From the NCBI GenBank assembly GCA_947623455.1, contig OX392534.1:9000001-9064000 (forward strand): a stretch of DNA of 64,000 bases, written 5' to 3'. Below the pieces are notes generated by a model. That model worked only from the letters and a program-made list of their open reading frames with translations, was not told the origin of the DNA and did no database searches. Shown here in pieces: positions 13,260 through 25,907 of this stretch (the stretch's first letter is position 1; the number at the start of each line of letters is the position of its first letter). Source of the DNA: Mimachlamys varia. Lineage: Eukaryota > Mollusca > Bivalvia > Pectinida > Pectinidae. Made by a program: the position numbers and the translations under genes.

Positions 13260-16200
13260 CGTCTTTGTCCCCTATGACATAGAGGATGTGGAAGGCTAAG
13301 GCCAGGAATGCTGTTCCCAGGAGGTCACCGATGGCTGTCAGGTAGGGGATGGCTATGTTGTCAGGGTCCTCTCCTATCCGCCACACAAAGTGTACCATCC
13401 AGTGAGCCAAATACAGCAGGATAATCACCTATAATGGTAAGGCTACAGGGTCAGTGTCTACATAAAGTTGACCAATAAAATAGGACACCCATCTCTAATG
13501 GTAAGGCCGCAGGGTCAGTGTCTACATAAAGTTGACCAATAAAATAGGACAACCATCTCTAATGGTAAGGTAACAGGGTCAGTGTCTACATGAAGTTGAC
13601 AATCAAAATAGGACACCCATCTCTAATGGTACAGGGTCTAACTAATGTGGTATTCTCTGAGCTACCTTAATCTAGGCTCCTTCAGACCAAATTAAGTCAC
13701 TTGATTAACCTATATTCAAGGAGGAAGATGCTAAATGAGTTACCTAATTTATCCCAAATAATGACGAGCCCCTTTCTCGAACGGACAGTGCGCGAACTGA
13801 ATTTAGGCATATCCTTTAAGATGTTCATGACTAGTCACATGCTAGTGTTTTCAAGGAAAGTTTAACAGGACACAGCTACACAACATAAGGTTCATATGGC
13901 AATACATTGTACAAAAAGGAAAAAGGATTTATACACCCTTCCCACTCTGAAATGATCAAAACAAGATAATTCAACGAATTACAGTCCCCCACCGGGTTGT
14001 TATCTCGAGATCCAATAGCAATGAGTGTGAATCTCGAGATACAATAAGGTCATGTATTTTCTTCAATGTATTGAAAGGTGAAGATGTAGTTTACAGAGAC
14101 CCGCTTCTATACAGGAACCATCCCATTCTCACTAAATACATGTACACTGTAGGTATACTCTATAAATGATCTCTATATAAAGGACACAAGTCTATGAAGG
14201 ACACCTTTAGTTTTTCAGGTCAAAATATAGGTCACTGTGACCCGGTTTTGTTACGCGACACACCGCCTTCCCATAGGGAACTATACTACCAAGTACAAAG
14301 TTATAATCCTTAATAGTGTAGGAGATAGAGCCCGGACAAGCTTTTACTTAAATGTAGGTCAGAGGTCAAAATATAGCAAAATAAAGGTCACAGTGACCCA
14401 GTTTTGGTACGTGACACACCGCCTTCCCACAGGGAACTATACTACCAAGTATAAAGTTCTAATCCTTAATAGTGTAGGAGATAGAACCTGGACAAATTTT
14501 TCTTTCTTTAATGTAGGTCAGAGGTCAAAATATAGGTCACAGTGACCCGGTTTCGGTACGCGACACACCGCCTTCCCACGGGGTACCATACTACCAAGTA
14601 TTAAGTTCTAGTGCTTTATAGTGTAGGAGATAGAGCCCGGACAAGCTTTTTCTTTAATGTAGGTCAGAGGTCAAAATATAGGTCACAGTGACCCGGTTTT
14701 TGTATGCGACACACCGCCTTCCCACAGGGAACCCACACACTTAGTATGAAGTTCCAGTGTCTTATAGTATGGGAGATAGAGCCCGGACAAATAGTGTGCG
14801 GAAGGACGGACGGACGGACGGACACAACGCAAACCTATAGTCCCCCCCGGATTCCGGTGGGGGACTAATTAAAACAAAATTACATTGTATGTCAAGTGTT
14901 GACAATGGCTATGAAATTTTATGAAAATCTGGTGCAGTTGACTGGGCAACAAAAAGCCATTATACATACCTGAAGTAGAGAGGCGGTAAGGTAAATGCCA
15001 GCAAAAGTTATAGTGATAGATGTATGTCCAGCTTTCATGTAGGATATAGTGAACATAAATATAAGGTGTCCCGGGATCACCAACGCCAGCAGGACCCGCG
15101 CCGCCTTGGCATTCGTACCTGTCAGTGAGGTGATAAAAATAGATAGAGTTTGACACTATATTATTTATCTACAATCAATGAATCAACAACACCTTATGTC
15201 ATAAATGTAGGTACTGACATATAAATATCAATCATAAACATATGCTACAGTATCAGTTTTCTCACTAAGTTTTGCAATAATTGTCTGACTTCGAAAGAAT
15301 TTTCACATTCTGTAATGTTGACATATATAAAATTCTGAAAAATAGCCGGTTCAAAGTTGTCGAATAACAGGCTACTTTTGCCGGCAACCGGCGTTTAATG
15401 AGAACCCTGCAGTATACACGGCGAGCAAAAAAGTGACAATTGAGAATAATTTCAGTGAAAACTACAGTATAACAAGAAACATTCGTTGAAAATTTCCCTT
15501 GTAGTTTGAAAGCCTTTTAGAATGTTTTGTGGTACAAATTTCACAGATATACTCAATCAACAAACAGTGGACACAAATATCATACAAACTTATATTTTAT
15601 GATTCATCAGCAACAGCAAAAACTGCCAATGTTAATATAACAAATATTTCATGTTAGAGTTTGTACCAAATTCTCATTGTGCCTGAATATTTTGATTATA
15701 CTAATTTATGTAAGGTAAAAATGAAACTAAGACACAAATGCTACATATAATGTACTTACTCTGGCCACAGAAAGAGCTGCCAGGGTTCGGACAGCCACGA
15801 GTGGTTGATGCGGGCAGCCTGCCGGGCTTACATACGAGATGTAGAGCAGTAGTGAGACGACTGGCATGTACTGCCACCAAGTTACCTCCTACCCCTAGAT
15901 AAAGGCATAGGTCAGCGGAATTAGTTGTGTACATTTAAACAATGCTAAAAACAATATCATTTTACATAAACTTATCATAAAAGTTATAATGATTTTACGT
16001 AAAACAAAGCAATTATTTCCAATTCATTTAGATGAAAATGCAAAATGATGAACACAAAATCATCAAAATTTATCGAAAATTTGCAGGTGATGGAGTTGAC
16101 AGGTTTGGTCAATCAAAGCCTCTTTATGTTCTATTATATAATGTATTTTCATATATAGTTATGACATGGCATTAGGTCTTAGTAAAATGGGTCAGCTTTG

Positions 16201-19200
16201 TGAGAAAATTAACCAGTATAAGTTGTTGCTTATATATACTTACCATTAATCACAGGTTGAAACACAGCAATGCCATGGTATCTAGCTACGGTAAAATCTA
16301 AAATTAAACCTCCAACACTGAAACAGGAAACAAATTTAATAAGTACAATTTATTAACAGTTACATGTGTATTATAAATACTACAAAAATGAAATATCACC
16401 TGTTTTTTCTTGCTTTTTCGATAATGTTAAAGTCCACACGGAACATGATAGCATGACAAAATACATATACCAAGATGTATCAGTAACTTGGCTAAGTTTC
16501 AATTTAATTACATAATATCAATAACACTGTAAAAAGTGGAAGCTAACATAAGTTCTAAAAATTCACAGGTTTTTACCCCAAAACATCAGAACCTGCTTAT
16601 TTACTCAAAATTTCAGTTAGGTCTTCAGCATGATGATATCAGTAACTACAATGTACGCTTAGTTTCAATTCAATCGGATGTCAGTAACCCTATAAAAGTG
16701 GACTTATACACAAATTTCAAAATTCACATGTTTTACCAGAAAAATACCAAAACCTGTAACATATTCTTTCAAATTGAGGTGAGGTATTAAGTATGATTGT
16801 TTGAGTAATGTGGCCGAGTTTCAAGTAAATTTGATAATTACAACACTACCAGGTACCCGGTATAAACAAGAGGCCCAGAGGGTCTGTATCCCTCACCTGG
16901 ATACATTTAATTAGTATCAAGAAAACCATGGTAAACTATTTTTCAAAAAGATCCCATCGACATGGACAGACCCAAAGACCCATCTATGAAGCATATCTTA
17001 ATAAATTAATTTTGTTAAAAATTTGGTTAATTGGTTGGTATCTCATCTGTGTTTGAGTTCAACTGAGAAACTATGGGTGTGTTAGACCCTCACATCAATG
17101 CTACTATCATGATTGTGTCTCTTTATGGCTAACAACAGTATATATAGTTTTGGGGTGGGGATTTCAATCGTTTAAAGTTTTAACTCAGGATTAAGTCTTC
17201 AAGGGCGTGGCAGACCCTGGGATCAAATCTTAAATCATGTTTGTGATTGTCTCTTTATGCCCAACAATTGCAAAATCTATTCCCCTTCCCCCAGGGATGT
17301 TTCAGACCAAATTTGGTTCAAATGCATTCATGACTAGTAGCCATTTAAAGGAATTACCTCTATTTCCCCTATTTGGCCCCACCCCTCTGGCCCCTTGAGG
17401 GTCAGAGTCACCATTTATGCAAAATCTGTTCCCCTCCCTCAAGAATTTTTCTGACGAAATTCATTTATAACTTTATGACTAGTAGCGTTTTAAAGGAATT
17501 ACCTCTATTTCCCCTATTTGGCCCCACCCCTCTGGTCCCTTGAGGGTCAGAGTCACCATTTATGCAAAATCTGTTTCTCTTCACATAAGGATGTTTCTGA
17601 AATTTGGTCAAAATCCAATCAGGACTTTTTGACTAGTAGCGATTTGAAGCAACTGTTGACGGATGACGGACGGACGCCGCGCTGTGGCTTAAACTCATCG
17701 GACCTTTAGTCAGGTGAATGTTGACCTGGTCGCAGCGGAGGTCACCCTACTCCTGCTGGAAAAGTAATACCTTAGTCATGCTTTTCTCGACTATTGTCTA
17801 AGGCGAGACAATAAATGCTGGCAGTGACATGGTAAAATATAACACTCATTGTGACAGAATACTTACCTACTTATAAACATAGCACTTAGTACAGGTGTCC
17901 AGCCTGAATACTTACCTACTTATAAACATAGCACTTAGTACAGGTGTCCAGCCAGAATACTTACCTACTTATAAACATAGCACTTAGTACAGGTGTCCAG
18001 CCAGAATACTTACCTACTTATAAACATAGCACTTAGTACAGGTGTCCAGCTAGAATACTTACCTACTTATAAACATAGCACTAAGTACAGGTGTCCAGCT
18101 AGAATACTTACCTACTTATAAACATAGCACTAAGTACAGGTGTCCAGCCAGAATACTTACCTACTTATAAACATAGCACTAAGTACAGGTGTCCAGCTAG
18201 AATACTTACCTACTTATAAACATAGCACTAAGTACAGGTGTCCAGCTAGAATACTTACCTACTTATAAACATAGCACTAAGTACAGGTGTCCAGCTAGAA
18301 TACTTACCTACTTATAAACATAGCACTAAGTACAGGTGTCCAGCTAGAATACTTACCTACTTATAAACATAGCACTAAGTACAGGTGTCCAGCTAGAATA
18401 CTTACCTACTTATAAACATAGCACTAAGTACAGGTGTCCAGACAGAATACTTACCTACTTATAAACATAGCACTAAGTACAGGTGTCCAGCTAGAATACT
18501 TACCTACTTATAAACATAGCACTAAGTACAGGTGTCCAGACAGAATACTTACCTACTTATAAACATAGCACTAAGTACAGGTGTCCAGACAGAATACTTA
18601 CCTACTTATAAACATAGCACTAAGTACAGGTGTCCAGACAGAATACTTACCTACTTATAAACATAGCACTAAGTACAGGTGTCCAGCTAGAATACTTACC
18701 TACTTATAAACATAGCACTAAGTACAGGTGTCCAGACAGAATACTTACCTACTTATAAACATAGCACTAAGTACAGGTGTCCAGCTAGAATACTTACCTA
18801 CTTATAAACATAGCACTTAGTACAGGTGTCCAGCTAGAATACTTACCTACTTATAAACATAGCACTAAGTACAGGTGTCCAGCTAGAATACTTACCTACT
18901 TATAAACATAGCACTAAGTACAGGTGTCCAGCCAGAATACTTACCTACTTATAAACATAGCACTAAGTACAGGTGTCCAGCCAGAATACTTACCTACTTA
19001 TAAACATAGCACTAAGTACAGGTGTCCAGCCAGAATACTTACCTACTTATAAACATAGCACTTAGTACAGGTGTCCAGCCTGAGTAGACCACCTCGTTGG
19101 TATATTTATTTTTTACAGATATGTACAGCCAGAGAGGTATGAGGGCTACCAGGAGACCAATAATGGTTGGAGCCATCCACAAATGTTTTCCTGCAATCAT

Positions 19201-22200
19201 TTAAACATCACTTATCAGTGGCACTACAATAAATGTTAATACTGTATACAGACAAACATGTAGTCAGACAGTTACGCAGGAGACCCCAAACATCTGTTAC
19301 TACTCTACTGGAACACAAATGGAATGTTTTGATCCCTATATAAATTATTTTTATTATTTTCACCCCAGCTTTTGTGAACAGTTTCAGACCAAAACCTTCA
19401 AATATGCTAGTTTGAACTACTTACCTGGTAATGCCAAACAAATACCATGAATGTGTAGTGCCAGCTAGTACTAAAACTGTAAGCCTCTCTCCATCCTTTG
19501 CAACAAATACTTGTACTGTATAATGTATGGTAACCTGGTTACCATGGCAACCAAAACGTCTGCATAAAAAAATCTGCATGCATATCTTCATATAGTCTCT
19601 AACATTCCTGTGGAGTTTCACTGGAAACAGTTTCCAGGTTTATGAGGAGTTGTCTAGAACCCCCCCCCCCCCCCCCCAAAGAATAAGTATAGTGACCTGG
19701 TTACCATGACAACAAAAAAATTGCAACAAAAAATCCTACATGCACATCTGCACAGGGTACCTAACATTTCTGTGTAGTTTCATTGAAATCAGCATATAGA
19801 CATTGGAGGAGTTGTCCAGGCAAACTTTTTCCACAGACGGATGGATGGATGAACAGACGATCCGAACTTTATTGCAAAGGGTATAATCCTTAGTGATGGT
19901 GTGCTAATAGGACATAAACACATATCCAATTTTAAGACTAGTAAAGACATGTACAGGACTACACTACCTCGAGAAATCTGTCACTAGTAAGGGGGGGGGG
20001 AGGGTAACAAACAGACCAGTATATACAGGTGTGATTGTCTTACCTACGAGTATAGCGTTGTACAGGACTAGACTAACACCTGCCAGTATATACAGGTGTG
20101 ATTGTCTTACCTACGAGTATAGCGTTGTACAGACTAGACTAACACCTGCCCAGTATATACAGGTGTGATTGTCTTACCTACAAGTATAGCGTTGTACAGG
20201 ACTAGACTAACACCTGCCAGTATATACAGGTGTGATTGTCTTACCTACGAGTATAGCGTTGTACAGGACTAGACTAACACCTGCCCAGTAGAGAGAGGGA
20301 CATAAGGACAGACCAGTATATACAGGTGTGATTGTCTTACCTACGAGTATAGCGTTGTACAGGACTAGACTAACACCTGCCCAGTAGAGAGAGGGACATA
20401 AGGACAGACCAGTATATACAGGTGTGATTGTCTTACCTACGAGTATAGCGTTGTACAGGACTAGACTAACACCTGCCAGTATATACAGGTGTGATTGTCT
20501 TACCTACAAGTATAGCGTTGTACAGGACTAGACTAACACCTGCCAGTATATACAGGTGTGATTGTCTTACCTACGAGTATAGCGTTGTACAGGACTAGAC
20601 TAACACCTGCCCAGTAGAGAGAGGGACATAAGGACAGACCAGTATATACAGGTGTGATTGTCTTCCCTACAAGTATAGCATTGTACAGGACTAGACTAAC
20701 ACCTGCCCAGTATGTACAGGTGTAATTGTCTTACCTACGAGTATAGCGTTGTACAGGACTAGACTAACACCTGCCCAGTAGAGAGAGAGACACCAGACAG
20801 ACCAGTATATACAGGTGTGATTGTCTTACCTACGAGTATAGCATTGTACAGGACTAGACTAACACCTGCCAGTAGAGAGAGGGACACCAGACAGACCAGT
20901 ATATACAGGTGTGATTGTCTTACCTACAAGTATAGCGTTGTACAGGACTAGACTAACACCTGCCAGTAGAGAGAGGGTTACCAGATCCCCCAGACTGGCT
21001 GCTATGGGGGTAGCTACATTGTCCGGGTTGATCTTCACTTTCCTGGAGACCACAACTACACACACCATTACAGCACCTGTAACAAATCACCACAGAAGTA
21101 AAAGCATGATATGAATTATAATGTCTACTTCAATTTGGTTTTGTTTTCTGCCCACTTAACAGTTATGATCATTTAAGGACTTGTCAGGTTGACAAAGGGG
21201 AGGAGGAAAGATGACGTACCCAGAGAAAAACTGTCGACCAACGACGAATTCCTGGCGACTAAACCATGTACTGTGGGACTTGACCCGCAAAATTACAAGT
21301 CAACAAATGAATTTTTTTTTGTTCATCTTGAAGAGCCTGACTTTTTATAAAATATGATGTGTGGGAAGTACAAGACAGATATATCTTACTTTGAAAGCAT
21401 TCACTTAAGTATGATTGTGCAAATTCATTTCTGAATACTACTTTCTACAGCAAGTCTTGGGAGAGCACCAAATCTCATTGGCCTTATCTGTTTAAATCTG
21501 GTCATGCACTAAAATTTGAGTACACCAAAATAAAAATGTTGACAGTTACTGAAAAAATTGTTAAAACGTTAATCAGTTATAAATTGCTAATCGGTGTGAT
21601 AACTGATTAATGGTTTAACAATTTTGTTCAGTTTCTGTAAACATGTTTGTTTTGGCATACTCAAATTTTAGCCCATCTGATATAATGGGTGTTCTTTTTC
21701 TTATTCTTTCACCTACCACATATATTTCTCCAATTCATCATTTTTTTTTTCAAATCTCCGACACAAATTCTGGCATCAGTCTTCCTCTTTAAACAGTACA
21801 TGCATGCTTAGCCATTACTTACCTAAAACAAAACTAGCTACTGCTGCAGTGAACATACTACTGGCACACAGCAACAGTCCGTGGTACAGATCAAACTTCC
21901 CCTGGGGGATCCATCCCATTATCATGGCTACCAAGGACGCGAGGAACCCAACAACAATTGCTTGAGCCTGCAGATGTATTAGGAAAGTGATGACTGAATG
22001 TAATTCTAGACACGGAATTACAGTTGTCGGAATTCATTCTAAGAGACAGTGAGATGTATTAGGAAAGTGATGTCTGAATATAATTCTAGAAACGGAATTA
22101 TAGATATTGGGATTCATTGTACCGACAGAGGTGTATAAGGTAAGCATGGTAAACCTTCGGTTAGTTCGAATTGGTGGATAGTTCGAACACAACCTTTCAA

Positions 22201-25200
22201 TAATAAAAAAATAATTTTTTGACTCCTAAAACTGATATTTTCACACCATCAATGTTAAACAACAGTGTAATGCGTAGTACTCATGATGTGCGATATTGTT
22301 GTCAGCTATTTCAGACAATTTGTGCATAAACAAGCCACATTTTACTGATGTTTCTAAACATAAACATGTGCACACGCCAATCACACATCTTTACGACCCC
22401 AATTAGCATCGGAGCGCAGAATGTAGTGTCACACATGATAACAGGTACATGTACATGTGTATTATCATGGCATTACTGTGTTAAATTTTATTATATAATC
22501 GTGGCCTGGTCACAGATACTTGATTTATAACTTAATTTATATATTGCCTATACAACTGCCGAGACCAAATAATCAATCATGTATATGATCGAAGTATTAA
22601 TCCGTAATTAAGTGCAATTTCAATCCACCATCCACAACATGATAAATTACACAAACTTCCGACGATGGTTACAGCATAAAATATTTTCTTTTTTTTTTTG
22701 CGAATTAACTTGATAATTAGGCCTAATATGTAAGTGAACATTAGTCCTACTTCTGTATATAAATCATTGCTCATCTCCAGATTTGCAAATTTAGGAACAA
22801 CAATTTGACTGTTTTTGTCGTGATTTTTTTGCCGATGTCAAAGTTCTCAGATGTCAACCTTGATTGCTTGAACTTCTCTTTATTCCAGCGGCTATAATTT
22901 CATACAATTCGGACAGCTTTGACAATATTTATTCAATTTTGATCAAACTGACCGAAAGTTTTACGTACCAGGTAAAGTACAAATCTGATTCTATAGATGG
23001 ACATGAAATTGGTGATTATAATCAATGTACAGAACCCTTTCTAGAGTCTAGGATTACTAACTTGAGGTAAAAAGATACTGTTTTATAGAGCATAGTGATG
23101 GTTTAGTTAAACATTCTTTATTGTACAAAACTCTTTTTTATTTTTTCAATGGATATGTTCTTTGTAAGCAATAATAAAAGTATTAAGCCAGGAGTATGAC
23201 TGGAGTAAGTATAATCAACAAAACTCATTTTAACATGGGATTGGACTTTTACACATTCTCCAATAAGATTAAGGAATTATCAGTGTTTCATACAAAATTA
23301 ATACTAATTATGCTAATACAGTACTGGTACATGTATTATTCTCAAACTAAAATAACATATGAAACTGTACAATATCAACTGTATTCATATGTATACATTA
23401 TAATTAATATTGTCTAATCTTACCAATTAATTTAAGAACATAATTTAAGAAAATATTAATTCTAAAGCAATACTTTTTTTTTTATAAAACACAATCAATA
23501 GCAAATGTAGACCAATACAATAAAGTTGTGTACACACCTGAACTAAAGCCATATTGCCACAAATCAGACTCCACATCTCTTTCTTTGTATCCAGATTCCC
23601 CAGGTTGGCCTGTACAATATAGGTATGACACCACAGTTACTGATGGAAACTTTCAACGGAAAGATTATATATGCATATATAATCAGACTTCGTCCTAATC
23701 ATTGACGTAAACAACTTCCAGGAGAAAGTACTAGTACTACATACTTTTCTGAGTTAATTTCTCTTTACATTGTATATACATGTATCACCTATAGCTAACA
23801 CAAAACTTATCTTATCTTTTAATCTCTGTAAATATTTAATGGTTGCAACATGACAATTTAATTTTATTTACAAGGTTTCAGTAAACAGTTAATTAATAAT
23901 AGACATATTTACAGTCATAAATTGATATTTTCTGAGTACAAGTATATTACATAATTATTGTAATACAAAATTTGTGACTGCCTAGAAAATGTGGTTTTAT
24001 GTACGTAAATTATTACATTTGTCAAAGCAATATATTTCAAAGACAGTGATAGCTGAATTAATTAAATAGAATCTTTAATATCTGAATATTTTTTCCTAAC
24101 TGAGAGTTTCTCTTTATGTGAATGTGACTTTCTGAAATCTAAATGACATTTATATTTCATAATCATTTTTAAACCTGTATTTAATTGCAATTTAATGTAG
24201 GCTTGGTAAGAAAAAAAGGCAAAAATGACACTTATTACCTAATATACATTAATAAATTGTAGATTTGCATTTAGCTACACGAAAATGACATCATCATGAT
24301 CACTTATAAGATTCTACTATTAATATTTACCTGTGTGGATAATCGTGAAGCCAATGTCATTTCCAAGTTTCCTTTTAATCCAAGCAGGGAGGGGACCAAG
24401 ATGAACACTTCAGATACATTTACAAACACATCCCAGTGCTACAACAGTAAAATACAACCAGGTTTTTACACCTTCCATCACAGACTGGTTTGGCATTTTT
24501 AAAGAATAAAGACTTGTACATGTCGTATACATCATTCTTTTCTTCCATGGGACATTACTGGTTCATACAAATTTTCATACCAAAATTCAAGCACTTTTCC
24601 AGCACCTTTTCTCCATTTTCAAGGTGCATTTTTTGTCCAAACATGCAGGAAATATGGGTATAATCAACGACTTTAATGTTTAAAAATTTTCTTGTGATAT
24701 TTTCTATTTTTTTTTTTTATAAAAATCTGGAAAAATTGCATGTTTACAGCTAGTAAATATGAATTCAAGCACTTTTCAAGCATTTGTGAGCAAATTCCAG
24801 CACTTTTCATCACTGACCCGAATTCAAGCACTTTTCATCTTCTGTATGAACCATATCATAATAAAAAATAGTTTTAAATCAGAACATCGAGCCAAATATC
24901 ATATCTTAAGGTCTTTCGGTATTTAAGAAGAATTCAAGAATGCTTGAATTTCTTTTACATATTTGAACCCTTTCTTTTTCTTCACAAACTTTCAGCTCCT
25001 TCCAAGGAAGCTACCAGCCAATTACCATGTATCTAGGCCTAAATGTATTTCAGAAGTACATGTACCAGTCATTTGAAGGTTTAGTTATTTGACCCTGTGA
25101 CATTGAAAGAAGGTCAATTCTTTTCGTTTTACAAACTTTTTTCGACTCCTTCGATTGGAGCTAACAGCCAAATATCATTATGTTTCTAGGCCTCCCAGTA

Positions 25201-25907
25201 TTCCAGAAGAATTTTTTTTAAGGTTTTGACATATTTGACGCTAGTGAGCTTGAAAGCAGTGTACAGTTCTTTCCAAGGAAAGCTATAGCTACCAGCCAAA
25301 TATGATGTCTCAAGGCCTTTCAATATTTCAAAAGAAGTTGTTTAAGGAAGAGTTGATGGCTGATGGACTATGGACGATGCACCAATGTATGAGCTCTCTT
25401 GCAATTCGGTCATTATATCAGATGTAGCTAAAACATTGTTTTAACAAATGAAATATAATACAACACTGTTATACATACCTGTACAACATCTAGGACCATG
25501 CCAGCTCCCACTGTGCCAAAGCCTGCCACAATATAGGGAAAGAAGACCTGTAGTGCTATCTCAAACCATGTCTCTTCCCTGATAGCTTGATTTGCTTCCA
25601 CATCATCAGAATCAGGATCTCCATCAGGAGACGTGGTAGGATTTAACAGGGGCCTAGTGTCTACAGTATTATCAAATATAGTCTCTTCCTCTTCATCCTC
25701 GTCGTCGTCATTGTTTCTACTCGTAGAACCTGCTTGTGCTAACGTCCTCCCATTCAAATGTTTAGATTTCAGATCATTTAGCTTTGTGGCAGGTTCACCG
25801 GTTGACGAGGTCATGGTAAGGTCGGTGGGAGGGATAGGGCTGGAGGTGAGGCGGGTGGGAACCATTCTTTTGCGGAGGTTGTATACACCTTGACCTCTCT
25901 CAGCCAT
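13243..25907 (-). CDS. SLC41A1: SLC41-family Mg2+ transporter (SLC41A1/A2-like), ten coding exons, complete
   Basis: Minus-strand coding exons in order: 25907-25479, 24438-24331, 23609-23538, 21967-21823, 21076-20924, 19190-19043, 16317-16244, 15894-15760, 15118-14970, 13428-13243. All junctions have AG/GT and phases fit, giving 532 residues (human SLC41A1 is 513). A cytosolic acidic N-terminus (to about 110) precedes two MgtE-like halves. Half 1: [17 protein letters not shown] (about 127-143), [32 protein letters not shown] (268-283). Half 2: [42 protein letters not shown] (492-507). The Asp-bearing PDN motifs and the two-fold repeat are family hallmarks of plasma-membrane Mg2+/Na+ exchange. 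Assignment to A1 rather than A2 or A3 is not resolved. Exons 5, 6 and 10 each end in a tandem array of their own 3' edge. The first ATG is supported by an acceptor at 26023-26024 upstream. Confidence 0.93.
13429..13640. repeat. 64-bp tandem repeat next to the acceptor of SLC41 exon 10
   Basis: The unit containing AATGGTAAGG, AGGGTCAGTGTCTACAT and AATAGGACA is spaced exactly 64 bp (AATGG at 13433, 13497, 13561 and 13625). The first unit starts at the intron edge and includes the acceptor, but no exon sequence. Confidence 0.8.
13983..14866 (+). mobile_element. Non-autonomous element with 13-bp perfect terminal inverted repeats and internal tandem units
   Basis: Termini are AGTCCCCCACCGG (13983-13995) and CCGGTGGGGGACT (14854-14866), exact inverses. 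A hairpin (CCCCCCCGGATTCCGGTGGG) forms the 3' end. Four units containing GTCACAGTGACCCGGTTT are spaced 156, 149 and 146 bp, followed by a GGACGGACGGAC microsatellite. The design matches bivalve pearl/Helentron-like elements. It lies in the last SLC41 intron and is non-coding. Confidence 0.75.
16868..17715 (+). mobile_element. Pearl/Helentron-like element (GAGGCCCAGAGGG family)
   Basis: Starts AAGAGGCCCAGAGGGTCTGT followed by CTCACCTGGATAC. Carries units with GGCCCCACCCCTCTGG and GCAAAATCTGTT, then GACGGATGACGGACGGAC, and ends with a decayed form of the 3' hairpin (CTCATCGGACCTTTAGTCAG). It sits in SLC41 intron 6. Same family as 52672-53607. Confidence 0.7.
17861..19087 (-). repeat. 25-copy, 49-bp array built from the 3' edge and splice donor of SLC41 exon 6
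   Basis: The 49-bp unit (spacing confirmed at 17861, 17910 and 17959; last unit at 19037) reads on the minus strand as 37 bp of exon 6 ending ATGTTTATAAGTAG, then 12 bp of intron starting GTAAGTATTC. Only the copy at 19043 is attached to the exon body; the other 24 lie downstream in the intron. Single-base variants (GCC, GCT or GAC at one site; CTTAG or CTAAG) mark copy subtypes. 49 is not a multiple of three, so use of one distal donor would shift the frame. Confidence 0.95.
19480..19890 (+). repeat. Decayed tandem-unit repeat with GGATGGATGG end
   Basis: Two diverged units (CCTGGTTACCATGGCAACCA / CCTGGTTACCATGACAACAA, and TGTGGAGTTTCACTGGAA / TGTGTAGTTTCATTGAAA) about 185 bp apart are followed by GACGGATGGATGGATG. 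A run of 18 C (19660-19677) lies between them. It resembles the pearl-like plan, but termini were not found. Confidence 0.5.
20000..20985 (-). repeat. About 12-copy array built from the 3' edge and splice donor of SLC41 exon 5
   Basis: The core CTTACCTACGAGTATAGCG (donor plus exon end, reversed) recurs about 12 times between about 20038 and 20920. Spacings alternate between about 68 bp and about 95 bp; the longer units also carry CAGTAGAGAGAGGGAC, which is further exon-5 sequence. The most upstream copy in transcription (20924) joins the true exon. One copy (about 20664) has CTTCCCTAC, a broken donor. Confidence 0.9.
21160..21300 (-). repeat. SINE copy, reverse strand
   Basis: On the minus strand it reads TTTCTCTGGGTACGTCATC, then CCTTAAATGATCATAACTGT, then an A-rich tail. 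This is the same 3' block as 5272-5390. Lies in SLC41 intron 4. Confidence 0.55.
24559..24853. mobile_element. Candidate MITE with 11-bp perfect terminal inverted repeats
   Basis: TGGTTCATACA at 24559-24569 and TGTATGAACCA at 24843-24853 enclose 295 bp. Subterminal AATTCAAGCACTTTTC recurs several times inside. No ORF. No target duplication could be fixed. Lies between SLC41 exons 1 and 2. Confidence 0.6.

Noticed and set aside
14869..15156. 95-codon minus-strand frame
   Set aside because: It is the wrong frame over SLC41 exon 9; the right frame reads through [20 protein letters not shown] and fits the splice phases.
17861..19087. CRISPR-like regular repeat spacing
   Set aside because: Units are contiguous with no unique spacers, lie in a eukaryotic intron and match the adjacent exon edge.
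25633..25893. Plus-strand ORF with a run of Ser
   Set aside because: Antisense of the Asp/Glu-rich SLC41 N-terminal exon.
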